Below, piece by piece: positions 1 through 12,099 of a stretch of 64,000 bases of DNA (position 1 is its first letter; each line of letters opens with the position of its first letter). The DNA is from Buddleja alternifolia (lineage: Eukaryota; Streptophyta; Magnoliopsida; Lamiales; Scrophulariaceae). The position numbers and the translations under genes are program-made. The notes beneath the pieces are model-generated. The model was given only the letters and a program-made list of their open reading frames with translations. It was not told where the DNA came from and did not search any database. The DNA lies in assembly GCA_019426215.1 (NCBI GenBank), contig CM033392.1, positions 37,868,980-37,932,979 of the forward strand, in the 5' to 3' direction.

Positions 1-2601
1 GGTGAAAAGGTTTCTTGATAGTCAATTCCTTCTTTTTGGCTATAACCTTTTGCTACAAGCCTTGCCTTGTATGTATCAACTTTTCCGTTTGAGCCTATCT
101 TCCTCTTGTAGATTCAATTACACCCTATAGGTGCTATACCTTTGGGACGATCTACCATAGTTTAGACCTGGTTGGAATGCATCAAGTCTATCTTCGCTTG
201 CATTGCTTCTTGCCAGTTTGCATAGTCGATGTCCATCATTGCTTGATCATAAATAGAAGGGTCGTCCCCATGAACTCCCACTATTATAGTGTGGACACCT
301 AGTTCCTTTTGTAGCAAGTACCCATAGTACCTTTCAGGTTGATGCGGTACTCTCCCAGATCTTTGCAATGTTGGTTGTGTTTCAATAGGTTCAGTACGTG
401 TTTCTTGAACAGTTGTCTCCCAAGGTGTTTCATTTTGTTCATCAAGAACAATCCTTCTACCTCATCTTCAAGAAAGTACGCTTGCAGTGCAACAATGATC
501 CTTTGATCATCTTGCATGTAGAAGAGGTATCACATGGAATCCTCAGGAAAACCAATGAAACGTCCTTTAATGGACCTTATTTTGAATTTCTCTGCCTTTA
601 TCTTCTTGATATAGGCAAGGCATCCCTAAACCTTAATGTATTTAAGGTTTGGTTTCCTATTTCTCCATATCTCATATGGGGTTTTAGGAAGTGATTTGGA
701 AGGACATCTATTCAAGACATGAACAACAGTAAGGAGTGCATGTCACCACAAGAAAATGGGTAAATCAATGTAGCTGGGCATAGATCGAACGATGTCCAAA
801 AGCGTTCGATTTCTGCACTCTGCTACCCCATTTAGTTGTGGAGTCGTTGGTGGTGTGTGTTGTAATATTATTCCTTATTCCTTTAGAAACTCATCAAACT
901 CATCACTCACATATTCACCTCCACGATCTGATCGTGGTGTTTTTATATGATATCCAATTTGATTTTCCACTAAAGCCTTAAATTATTTGAACTTTTCAAA
1001 TGATTCAGACTTGTGTTTCATTAAAAACACAAGACCATATCTTAAGTGGTCATCAGTGAAAGTAATGAAATAGTGAAAACCTCCATGAGCCATTTCTCAA
1101 AATGGTCTACAAACGTTGGTGTGCACAAGTCCTAATACTTCGGTGGCCCTTTCAAAAGTCCCGGTGAAGGGAGATCTAGCCATTTTTCCTTTGTGACAGG
1201 ATTCACAAGTCGGATAAGGATCCGATCCCAATGGGTTAATTAACCTATCTTTCTCCATCTTATGTATCTTTTGCTCGCCAGCATGGCCTAGTCTAAGATG
1301 CCGCTTCAAGCTTAGGATAGGACCTTGCCTACCATGCTTCTTTGACATAACATTTACAACACATTCATTTTGCATGTTTAAATAATAGAGACCATTGACT
1401 AAAGTAGCAACGCCAACAATCTTATTATTATATTAAATGTTGCAAGTACTATCAATAAAATTAAAAACATAATTATTCCTAACCAACATAGGAATTGAAA
1501 TAATGTTCTTATTCACATTGGGCAAAACTAAAATATCCTCTAAAATCAAAATGTGACCAGATAATAAACATAAAGAAGTTGATCCAATGTGAGAAGTCGA
1601 GACACTCTGCCCGTTGCCAACACTGATCAGCACCTCTCCATGCTCCAGCTTCCTACTTCGCTCCAAATCCTGTTTCATCACACAAATGTGAGCACTATCT
1701 CTAGAATCCAGTATCCACGAAGTGGAAAATACAGTTATAGAACAATTGGTTTCTAAAACAAAAAGTTCCATACCTATTGCACCTTTGCCAAAGTTAAGAC
1801 ACTCCCTTCTCCAGTGGCCTAGCTCATCGCAGTGAAGGCACCTATCCATTTCTTTTGGCCCCTTTGCTCTTCATCACTTTCAGAGCTTTACCCTTTCCTT
1901 TGTCTATCTTCGCATGTGTACTCGAAGTGCTAGTGGGCTTCTCAGTCTTCTTCTTTTTGTTCTTGTTCTTGTTCTTATTTTTAGGCTTAGAAGTGATGAC
2001 AAAGGCTGCCTCTTTTCCCTTTGGATTCATTTGAGATTGTGCAGTTGTAAGCTTGTTCATCAACCCAGCCAAATTGCACTCTATCTCATTGTAGTTGAAG
2101 TTCATTACAAATTGGGAAAAGGAGCCTGGAAGTTACTGTAAGATGAGGTCAGTTTGTAGTTGTGGGTCCATGTTGAAGTCGAGATCCTCTAACCTCTCAA
2201 ATTTTGAAATTATTTTAAGTACATGATCCCCAACTTTCTCACCTTCTTTCATATCGATATCTCATATCGAGCAGTAGGACTATGCTCACTATAGAGCTCT
2301 ACCAGGTGTACCAACATAGCCCTCGCCGAGACCATGTTGTCGTGAGATCTCTGGAACTCATTAGTCATTGAGCCCAACATATACCCATGAACCCGGACAT
2401 CGTCTTTGACCCATTTTTTATAAGTGTGACTTCCTCCTCATTAGCACGCGTCCTTGCGGGCGCAGATGGGATATCAGCATTCAATATGCATCCCAGTGAC
2501 TCCATATTGAGGATTATCATCAGATTTTGGAGCCAGTCCACATAGTTTGGACCAGTCAAGGTGTTCTTTTCAAGTAGCACAGATAACGGGTTGATAGTCA
2601 T
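1..2601 (-). pseudogene. Degenerate Ty1/copia gag-pol of element A, 3' part beyond the window
   Basis: Read on the minus strand, the pieces follow copia order. A gag N-terminus starts at the ATG at 2601 (motif GPNYVDW). A CCHC zinc knuckle (CLHCDELGHWRREC) lies near 1850-1805, and a protease remnant (WILDSRDSA) near 1717-1690. The gag-pre-integrase domain (RLGHAGEQKIHKM and a paired CESCHKGK) lies at 1375-1097, integrase remnants (SDRGGEY, then QLNGVAE) between about 970 and 820, and the start of the reverse-transcriptase region (SGRVPHQPERY) at 368-162. The frame changes repeatedly and stops interrupt it, so no polyprotein can be made. In the protease, DSR replaces the usual DSG. The motifs resemble the Tork/TAR/Angela group, but the lineage is inferred. 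The remaining RT, RNase H and 3' LTR lie left of the window. Confidence 0.88.
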
Positions 2602-3896
2602 AGTGAGAGAGATAATAAGCAAATAACTGCAGAAAAGTAAAAGGACTTATTAAATTTTATCATAATTGTTGTTTCAATTTTAAATCAAGGACTTTCAAAA
2701 TAAACTTGGCTCCCCTATATTTTTCGAAAATCCACACTCCCACTGTAGAATTCAGAAGTCATTGTTGGAAGACTTTGCAGTGGTGATTGATTTCTTTAAC
2801 TAGATTAATAGGTTGCAACCTTTTGCTGGTATGTGGCCTAATTAATCTATTAAAGTGATATCTAACATTAACCCATCAAATGGATGATTCAATCCCTTTG
2901 TCCATTATTCATCAAATCTCAACCTTTTAACGGTTTTATTGATTTATGAATAATTTAAGTTTAATCCACTGACTATCGATTAGTCTAACAATTGAATTGC
3001 ACCTTGCAATCTTTTGCTAGTATGCGGGGTGCAATTTGTTTTGACTAATGGCATTTCATACACTTAGAAAATCTATATTATATTGCAATATATAACCCCC
3101 ATTGTTTAGGGGCGATATTATATATTAAATATCATTTTAATTTTTCCTAAGTTCAGTGGAGGACAGGATACCTAGTACCCTTTACCAACTTAGTATTTTT
3201 CAAAGTGGGAGAATTTAATTATTTAATAGGTCTCACTTTGCACATTAATCCATTTTATCCTAAACACATAAACAGGGATCAATAAAAAATAATTGAAAGC
3301 AATCCTAGAAAGTTAACAACACATGATTCATGGACCTTAATCTTAGATTGAGCCAAGCCAATGCCTCAATCACTAATTAAAAAAAAAATGCACTAAAGCT
3401 TCCAAAGCTCTTTCTTGTATCTCCTTAGCTCGACTTGAATTTCTTTTTGGGGCCTATTCTATTACAAATTTAATATAAGCAACCTATACAAAATTCTATA
3501 GAAAGATAGTCTCAAAATGACATTTACAACCCATCAAAAAAAAATACATTGATAAAAACGAGCCTAAGTCCATGAATCATGTCTCCCATCACATAACATG
3601 TCAAGCATGATATATCACATAACACACAAAAAACACATATGTTAATTTCTAATTAAATTCCATATTTAATTATTTATTTCTCTTGAGGAAATTAAATTCA
3701 TTTAATTCTATTAGAAAATTCAATTTAATAAACTCCAATTAATTTTATATTAAAATTTAATTTTAATAAAAAAATTAACCTCTAAGTTTATTAAAACTAA
3801 TTTCACAATAGAAAGTATTCAATTTAATTCAAAGTCCAACTTTAATTAAATTAGATAAGATGAAATTTAAAAATTCCATTATTTAAATAAACTATA
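2602..3896 (-). other. Untranslated leader of copia element A (gag-proximal part)
   Basis: No gene is visible. This is the leader between gag and the 5' LTR of element A; its continuation lies at 24142-24657, beyond the inserted gypsy element. Read on the minus strand, part of it (about 3150-3250) is clearly related to 16690-16815 of the plus-strand copia element; both contain AAATTCTCCCA and TCCTG followed by CTCCA. It holds serial hairpins (separate entry). From 3600 to 3896 it is very AT-rich with many AATTAAATT-like words. Confidence 0.75.
2802..3036 (-). repeat. Three hairpins with a shared loop motif, element A leader
   Basis: Each hairpin has an unrelated stem around a similar loop of 22-24 nt. 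Hairpin 1: arms 2802-2812 and 2837-2848, with one bulged base. Hairpin 2: arms 2904-2918 and 2941-2954. Hairpin 3: arms 2995-3003 and 3028-3036, a perfect 9-bp stem. On the element's sense strand the loops of 1 and 3 end in GCAAAAGGTTGCAA and GCAAAAGATTGCAA. Loop 2 is a weaker version with AAAAGGTTGA. The same design occurs at 16903-17130 in a different copy. Confidence 0.8.
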
Positions 3897-5153
3897 TGAC
3901 ATGGTAGAATTCTACGTGTTTTTACAGCAAGAGGACTGGTTATGTGTAGTAATAAAGTGGACAATTAAGTCCGGGATGTCAAACCCACAGAGACTTGTCT
4001 TTCAATTTTGCAAGAATTTACAGCGAGAACTAAATAAAACGTAATGATAACTGAAAGCAACAAACTTAATGAATATGATTATGAAGTAAAAAGATAAAAT
4101 TATATGAGAGAAATGACTAAGACACATGCGATGACACAGATTTACTTGTATCTATATAACTGTTGTTCTTCGAGTTATTAGACTAATGTTGCTATGGTGG
4201 AAAATTCCTTAAGAATATTATCACGCGGATCTCTCACTCATGATAACATACACTAGATTGGTTGTAGCAATCTCTACTGCATGTATTAAGAACTAGAATT
4301 TTCCCCAGATATACTCAGATTTATCCCTCCAAATAAACCCAGCTAACAGCATCCGGATTATGTAGCTATCCCTAGCATCAACTAACTTAGATGATATTAT
4401 GGTTTCCTCTGCACCCTAATTTACTTTCTCCCGAACAGATAAACTAGGCAAAAGAGCATGCATATGGTGATCAATCATATGAATGGAGTAAAAGCACAGA
4501 AAGCATAACACATAGCAACATAAAAAATAACTCAAATAACAACTTTTATATATCAATAATCATAAATCTAGCCTTACATGGCCTTAGTCTGACAGAATTG
4601 GTTCATAAGTACTAAGAAAAGTAAATAAGCATATCAGTAAATATCCATAAACAGATTATTTTCTCTAATCTAATGAACTCCTTCTTGTTCAAAATGAAAT
4701 CTTGTGGTTTTTCTTCTTCTTGCTCTCCAAGTCTTGAATTAAGGCTGCTGAAGTCGGCCTCCTTCTGTTGTGTTTCGTTCCGTCTCTTTTATATCAGTTA
4801 TTAGACAGGCCCCACTTTGAATTAGACTTTTTAAAACTTGAAAAGTGATAAGTCGGGACTCATGTTCGAACATTGAACTGCCTAGCATTCGTACATAACA
4901 CTTCTCTATGCCCGTGCGTAATTCCTCCCAGCGTTCGAACGTTAAAAAACTCCACATTCGTACGTTGAGCTACTGGATTTTTCCACTAATCGTGCACTTT
5001 ATTCCTTAATTCCCTTAATTGCAATAACTTATACGGTTATACCTGTACTCAATTATCAAACTGATTATACGCATTTGTGGCATAAATCACATATAATTGA
5101 ACACAAATCATGCAATTTTATCCGACTAAACCACGTAAATTCCGACCCTATCA
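3897..5153 (-). repeat. 3' LTR of the Athila-like element
   Basis: This is a 1257-bp LTR. On the plus strand it starts TGACATGGTAGAATTCTACG at 3897 and ends GACCCTATCA at 5153. It is the fuller of the two LTRs: about 340 bp (4739-5077) are absent from the 5' copy. That extra part contains several copies of a TTCGAA-centred motif that also recurs at 10465-10850. Confidence 0.88.
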
Positions 5154-6819
5154 ACACCTCCAAACTTAGGCATTGATAGCAATGATAATCATAAAATTCC
5201 AATCCAAATTTCAACAAAAGAAAGAAATAACAACAAAAGGAAAAACTCACTTTCATGGAGTAAACGATTACACGTAGCATGTGTAACAAACCTTTAAACC
5301 TTTAAGTTACCCAAAAAGGACGAGTTGTAGTCTTGTGAGAGTTTGCAGATGATATACCCACAAAATCCAATAAATTTCAGTCCCAATCCAATCAATACAC
5401 ATCAACATAATTAACAAGAAAACAATGGCATAAAATCATCCTTTTAAAGCTCAAAAATATATATACATATAAAATAATTTTGCTCACGTGACACCAATAC
5501 TCGAAAAGACTCCAAAGGGTGTGGTGAAAATAAATCTAAGGCATTATAGTCGAGAGGCATCCTTACCAATTTTGGACATTAATCCCATATCTATCAACTT
5601 TTGATTCAACACAAGGCACAAAAATCATAGAAACTTCATAGCCATGTAAATTCCATTATCTCAAATATTCAAACTTGAACTCATATGAAACTTCCCATTA
5701 AATTTATCAAGGCTAGATCATGTGCAATGTTTTATTCCCTTGGGCTTTCTATGGCACCCATTTAGCAAGCTTCAGATCAATGACTCCCAAACTAGATAGT
5801 TTTAGGGCATTGAGTGTAGAGACACTCCTAAGGATTTAATCACTCGAGTGTCAAAAGCCACAAAATAAAACTAAATTTTTTATTCAATTAAACTTTCTTT
5901 TGGCTTGAGTTTTGCTCAAATTAGCATAATAGTATAGTATGTAGACATGTGACTTTCACCTCCAATACATATTAGCCTGACCACTTTTGGTCATACCAAA
6001 ATTCATCCTTTTTCGTTCATTATTAAGCATACAAAATTAAATAATCATCTTATAACCTTAAGTGTCTCAAGATTTATAGGAAAAATCTAAGTCAATATTT
6101 ATAGGAAAAATCCCTTAAGTGTCTCAAGATGGTTATCCAACTCAACTCCTCTACCCTAGACTTATGTGCATTGTGAATCATCTTAAGAAATTCAATCCTA
6201 GTCCAGGGTTTCCACGAGCAATTTCAAAGATATGTATGTTCCGTTAAATTCAAATTATTCATAGAAATCATGCCATTATTTTAAGTTAATCAATCTCAAT
6301 GCATCTATTAGAAGGACTAAAAAAAAATTCTGACACTCCTCCCCCAAACTTATACTAAAACACATCGCATACTTTTTTACATTCTTTACTACTCTCCTAT
6401 CCCCAAACTTAAACATAAAAATTGTCCCCAATGTTGCACAATGTAAATATGGAAATAGAAAAATGAAAAGAACAGCAAAATTAGTACCAACTAGGATGCT
6501 GAAAAGCAAACCTACATTCCTTCTAGCAATGTTTCGGGAAGAATTCTCGCTGGAGTGACAATGTAAGCATATGCCACTGCGACATAAAAAAAAACTAGCA
6601 ACAGAGACCAAAACAACAATTTAAACAAATAGATGAAGATAAACAGAAAAATCAAAACAAAACCAGCAAAAAGAAAGAAAAAGAAACAAGAAAATAGAAA
6701 AGGAAAAAGAAACACAAAACAAGATCACTCCTCTGCTGTCATATTAGCATCCTCCTCAGTAGTGATCTGGGGATTCTAACCGATAGAACAATGGGATCAA
6801 CATGGGCTGAAAACGAATA
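5154..6819 (-). other. 3' untranslated region and polypurine tract of the Athila-like element
   Basis: No gene is visible. Read on the minus strand, AAGTTTGGAGGTGT sits directly before the 3' LTR and is the likely polypurine tract priming plus-strand synthesis. A second similar tract, AAGTTTGGGGGAGG, lies near 6350-6330. The small ORFs in this stretch show no recognisable domain. The region continues at 9192 after the inserted Mutator-like element. Confidence 0.6.
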
Positions 6820-9182
6820 GGGAAAATTGCATAACATAATCCTGTAAAATATGAAATCTGCACGAAATCCACCTGTGTTAAAAAAATAGCCTAATATATC
6901 CCTCTGTTATCGAAAACTGTTAGTAAATTTCATGTTAGATGTTTTGATGATGACAAGATAGGATTCAATGTTAGACCCCAAATAAAATGTAAGTTTATGT
7001 TTTCCATAGATCATTGTTTAAGCGTTTAAAAGTTTGTAATTTTGTTTAGGCTTGTAATTTTTATCTTTGTAGGTTTTAGACTAAGTATTAGATACTGAAT
7101 CACTAATAGAATTCTAGGTGAGTCTATTAGAGAAGAAGTTGAAGATCAGCGTCTGAAGTCAACCAGAGATGAAGATTTGTCTCTTAGCGTCCGTCAAATG
7201 CTAAAGAACCTTTTTCAGGATTTATGGATCAAGCGCTCAAAGCACTTAAGCGATCAATGACAAATTCACCTGAAATAAATCCTCAAGTCACGAAGGACTT
7301 AAATGCAATCATTCAACGGACATTTATTTCCAACGGTAAATAAATTCAAATGCATTAAATGCCTGATAAGAGCATTAAATGTGATAAGCTACTGTGACCT
7401 GTGGACAAGCCACCTTTTGACCAGACTGTCAGAATTTCAGAGTTTATAGCTGCTACCATCCAATCGGTGCCAACAGTGTTTCAGGAATGTCAAGCTTTAG
7501 GTAGAATCACGCGCTGCATGAAAGGCACGCTCCTACATGTGTCCAACGGACAGATCCCAAGAATTGCCTATAAATACCTTACCTTCAGCAGACCCTAAAA
7601 AGTACGGTACAAAACATTTACAAGAGAAAATTACGTACACAAGAAAAAGCTTAGAATCTCCATAGCCAAAATTCCTTCAAGCTTTTTATCTACATTCCAG
7701 ACAGTCACAAATATCTCAAACATCTTCCAAAGAAGAAACCTAAATTCCCATTGAGATATTCCAAGTTGTTTGATCTTCCGAAATACAAACAAACCCTTGT
7801 GACAAAAACCTCAACCTTTCATCTGAGTGAGAAAAGTTGTTGAAACTCATTACAGGCAGTATTTCTGAGTGAGAGAAGCTTGTAGAAGACGATCTTCATT
7901 GGTGCTGAAATCTGTGTGATCAAGGAGCCCGAGATCATTTTCATTCTTTACTATCTTGTAGAAGATTCTGTGTGATTCTTTGATAATCATCTTAGTAATT
8001 TCCTCCAAGTGAAAAAGGAGAAGAAGGACGTAGTTGGGATTACATCACCTAGTGAACCTTACAAATTATTGTGTCATTTATATTTTACTGTCTTATATCT
8101 GTCATTTTGCATTATTATAAAAGACAAGTAAAATTGCAAAGCGATTAAATTATCTAAAAGAACGCTAAAAATCATTTCCGCTATCCTAACCCTGATTAAG
8201 TGATCTAAGCGTTACCCTACTTTGGTAAATTGCTAAATTCACTAAGTCTAAGTTATCTTTACTGAAGCGCCTGACCCAAGCGCTCAGCCTTCCAAGCGTT
8301 CAGATCTTTGAAAAGTAACACGAAATCTTTGAAGTTTAAAAAGACTTCAGGGTCTATTCAACCCCCCCCCCCTCTAGACCCTTTCGTATGCCACTTGGGA
8401 CCATCAAAAACCCTACACGAAAATCCCTGTCCGTCCGTTAGAAACTAACGAAAGGTAGCATTCACTCGCGGTTTGTGCGAAGTGGGATGTATTTTAGGGT
8501 TTTTTACAAGTTAAAATGAATGGAAATTGACTAAAATACCCCTTTTTTCATTATCTTTTTTCCTTTTCCTATTTTTCTTTTTCCCTAACCTCTCAAGAGT
8601 AGTGCAGTGCTCCAAATGCGAAACGGAGGCGTTTCGTTTGTACAAAATTGCGCCTTCCCACAGGCAACCCTCATCATCATTATCATCTTGACAACATAAT
8701 GCGAAAATTGTAAAAAAAAAATCTGGATTTTTTTCGCAGTTCAAAGAAGAAGAAGAAGAATTTACTGAAAAAAAAATGGTGGGGTTATTGATTTAACATT
8801 ACTTGTGGGTGTTTCAGAATTTTTCAAAAAAATTTCCTGAATTTTTATGTAATTTTCTTTCTTTTTTAGAAATTTTTGTAATTAATTGTGACATTTTGAT
8901 GATTTTTTTCATAATTTTATGTAATTTTGTTTGTTTGTTTGATCCAACGGTTAAGAACAATGATCCAAAGGCTTAGATTAAATGAGAATAAAATAATATT
9001 TATTAACATTAGGGGTATAACGGTAATACAACACAGAAAACTAACACCGTTAGTCAACATTAACGGAAAGGGAGAGTGTGCAACCTACAAGATAACAGAG
9101 GGGTATATTAGGCTATTTTTTTAACACAGGTGGGTTTCGTGCAGATTTCATGTTTCACAGGGGTATGTTATGCAATTTTCCC
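6820..9182. mobile_element. Non-autonomous Mutator-like element (MULE) with about 92-bp terminal inverted repeats
   Basis: The two ends are inverted copies of each other over about 92 bp (6820-6911 against 9182-9091), with 6 mismatches counted by eye. Both begin GGGAAAATTGCATAACATA. They are flanked by a perfect 9-bp duplication, AAACGAATA (6811-6819 and 9183-9191), the signature of Mutator-type transposition. Without the inserted LTR it is about 870 bp long. No transposase is present, so mobilisation would need an autonomous relative. The target is the 3' region of the gypsy element. Confidence 0.92.
6918..8406 (+). mobile_element. Solo LTR of a Sirevirus-type copia element inside the MULE
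   Basis: It starts TGTTAGTAAATTTC and ends TGCCACTTGGGACCATCA, matching the ends of the SIRE LTR at 51605-53370 read on the minus strand. A 5-bp duplication AAAAC flanks it (6913-6917 and 8407-8411). Internal sequence is absent, so this is a solo LTR, presumably left by recombination between two LTRs. It shares with the other SIRE LTR a C-run close to the 3' end (C11 here) and many AAGCG words. The 65-codon ORF at 7401-7598 has no recognisable domain. Confidence 0.9.
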
Positions 9183-9266
9183 AAACGAATAAGGGACAAA
9201 CTCTGGTGGTAAGGGATAATCAGGCACTGGACATCCTGCGGTATCGGCAACAACCATCAAATCCCT

Positions 9267-10340
9267 TTAGTACTGCCCCAAAAACTGACTCGACATTTGA
9301 AAGTTCACACTAATAGCATTGTGAATCTGGTGTTGGAAAGCTGTGCGACTCTTCTGAAGTGCATCAACCTGTTGTTGTAGACCCTCAAGTAACCCAGAAG
9401 GTGCAGATGACGCATCTCTAGACCTGTCACCTTTTTCCTGTGTGGGTCTGGTCTTTTTTACACCATGGGTTAGATGAATAAGCTCCTCAATATCCAGCTC
9501 TCCTCCAGCTACCGTAAAAATCTCTCCTTCCCGTGGCTGAAGTTGAGCCTTCAAACAAAGGGCAGTAATCAAGGAAGGGAAGAAAAGTGCAGTGGTCTTC
9601 ACCTTCGGATTATGAGCAACCTCCCCTCCAAATCGTTTTATTTGTCCCACTAACTCCTTATGTATCAAACAAGCAAGATCAATCTTTTTGGAGAAAAGCA
9701 TAGCGTATAAAAGTATTGCATGTTCCCTATTAATTTCGAATTTGTTCGTAGTTGGTTGAACAGAAAAATGGATAAACTCATATAGAAAACGAGCTTCTTC
9801 AGTTAAATATCCCCTTTTAACAATGTTGTTCGACTCCCATACAGCACCCAGGTGTGCAATCAAAAGCAACATCTCATCCAGATCAACAAGAAAATTTCCT
9901 ACAGATGGCCTAATCAATGGTGCAAACTCACAAGATATACCCATGCGAAGACCAAGGCAAGTGAGAATATCCTCATCGGTACATGAGACAGTCTTAACCT
10001 TGACAGTAACAGAGCCCAGTGTAAAGAATCCTGGAGCTTTCAGAAAAACATCTGAAGCATTGCTATAAAACTCTTGGACCCACAAGAGCATAATAGGCTG
10101 TGGTGGTTCATAGAATTTCACCCAGTCATTATCCCAAAAAATTATTTTCAGATTATGTCGCCTTGGCACTAATTGCCTTTCCTTCAAAATCAGCCGGGGT
10201 TTAAGATTTCTAAATCCCGAAACCAAAGGGACCACTGGTTTGGCTTATGCAGTGGCAACAGGGGTAGGCGCAGTACCAGAAGTACCTTCCCCAGCTTTTC
10301 TCTTCTTTTCTCCATTTGTAGTTTGCTTCAGACGAGGCAT
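9267..10340 (-). pseudogene. Third ORF of the Athila-like element (plant transposon protein-like), one stop codon
   Basis: The reading frame starts at the ATG at 10340 (MPRLKQTTNGEKKRK, a basic N-terminus) and runs 357 codons to 9267. It is open except for one TAA at 10247-10245. After the stop the protein is globular, with FPSLITALCLKA near the end of the folded part. A Gln-rich helical tail with LLEGLQQQVDALQKS follows and looks like a short coiled coil. Its place downstream of integrase matches the env-like ORF of Athila elements. I see no signal peptide or membrane segment, so env-like describes position only. Function is unknown. The segment pattern resembles the third ORF of the SIRE element (53553-57461). 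Confidence 0.75.
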
Positions 10341-11013
10341 GAAGGGAGTAACTTACTTGGCTACACAATAGCTCACCAGAAACCAATCAATATGTACACT
10401 GTAAGCACAATAAACCCCCAAACTTTTCTTCAGCAGAATTAGCGGGATAAAAGCAGGAGACTCACGTTCGAACGTTAGTTGCCTGGCATTCGAACGTCTC
10501 AATGTCAGCTAAGATGTCTCAACTTCCGGGTTGGACGGCAGCACACTGATAAAAATCTGCTTTGAGGTGGTATGGCGGGGGTCTCCAGAGGTGGGTAGTT
10601 GTGATGTGGTAGGGAGAAGAAAAGAAGGGAGTTCGAGCGTGAGATAAAGGCTGGAGGAGTCTTGACTGAATTTAGGGATTTATGATTTTTGGAAATTTAA
10701 GCTGACTGCCCTTTTTTATATCAGCAAGTACATGCTTCACATTCGAACGTGAGAGCTCGGGACATTCGGACGTGCTGACCGCGTGATTATGCAATTTTAA
10801 AGACGAGGACATCCGAACGTGAAGTGGCTCCACGGTCGAACGTCCTGACTGGGAGTATTTTCCTGCATGGAAAACTGAAGTAGCTCAGAAACAGAAAGAA
10901 AAATAGGGATTATAAATAAACACATAAACGAACCAAAATTGCACAGAAAAATCTCGGGTTGCCTCCCGAGAAGCGCTTGTTTAAAGTCATTAGCTTGACT
11001 TTGCTTGTTCATG
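10341..11013 (-). other. Spacer between integrase and third ORF, with repeated TTCGAA-type motif
   Basis: No gene is visible. Between about 10465 and 10850 there are at least six copies of a motif close to CATTCGAACGT or CGTTCGAACGT. One pair at 10465-10500 has the same layout (TTCGAA, then TGCCTGGCATTCG) as a pair inside the 3' LTR at 4865-4900. Very similar words are thus shared between this spacer and the LTR. Confidence 0.7.
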
Positions 11014-12099
11014 TCAGTGAATCGGATCTTGAAGCTCAACAGATGTCTGATCTGCAGTCCAATCATTTCCTGCATAATGTTTTACCCGTTGACCATTTAC
11101 TGCGAAGGTCCTTCCATCTTTTGTAATCAGCTCCACAACGCTTGAAGAGTAAACTCGTACCACCCAAAAAGGGCCCGACCAACGAGACTTAAGTTTTCCT
11201 GGGAACAGCCGTAGGCAAGAGTTGTATAACAAAACTTGCTCTCCCTCTTCAAAATCACGATGAGTGATGTGCTTGTCATGCCATCGCTTAGTCCTTTCCT
11301 TGTACAACTTGGCGTTTTCATATGCATCATGCCTCCATTCCTCTAATTCATGCAGCTGGAGTATCCTAATATTACCTACAACCTTGGCATCAAAGTTATG
11401 AAATTTGATAGCCCAGTATGCACGATGTTCAAGTTCCACAGGTAAATGACATGCTTTTTCCAAAAACTAAAGTATAAGGGGACATGCCAATTGAGGTTTT
11501 AAAAGCAGTTCAGTAGGCCTACAACACATCTTCTAACTTGAGAGACCAATCTGTTATGTGTGGCTGTTAACTGTTTTTTCCAAAAAAAAAATTAATTTCC
11601 CTATTGGACACTTCCACTTGACCACTAGTTTGGGGGTGATATAGGGTGGACACCTTATGTTTAACATCATACTTACTCAACAATTTTTCAAATTGCCTAT
11701 TACGAAAATGAGTACCACCATCGCTAATGATAGCTCGAGGGGTGCCAAATCTTGTAAAAATTCATTTTTTCAAAAATCGCACCACTGCCTTAGCATCATT
11801 AGTTGGTAATGCTTGAGCCTCTACCCATTTAGAAACATAGTCCACAACAACTAGAATATACTTGTTTGAACAAGAACTTGTAAAGGGTCCCATAAAATCT
11901 ATTTCCCCACACATCAAGAATTTCACATTCAAGAACATTATTCAGAGGCATCTCATGACGTCTAAAAATATTACCAGTACGCTGACAATGATCACAAGAC
12001 TGCAAATATGCATAAGCATCTTTAAAAAGAGTGGGCCAGAAAAAACCTGATTGAAGTACCTTTGTTGTAGTCCTAATGGGACCAAAGTGACCTCCTACT
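11014..12099 (-). pseudogene. Ty3/gypsy integrase, truncated and broken
   Basis: On the minus strand the sequence opens at 12099 in the zinc-binding part (SGFFWPTLFKDAYAYLQSCD, then CQRTGN). The catalytic core follows ([30 protein letters not shown]), then a C-terminal domain open from 11463 to 11014 (WSGPFWVV, GRTFAVNGQRVKHY). Core residues are recognisable, but several stops and frame changes lie between 11760 and 11464. Upstream pol is lost: at 12100 the sequence passes directly into a copia LTR. In the intact element this enzyme would insert the cDNA into host DNA. Confidence 0.85.

Noticed and set aside
9267..10340. Reading the third ORF of the gypsy element as a viral envelope gene
   Set aside because: No signal peptide, membrane anchor or fusion-type segment is visible. 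Only its position is env-like.
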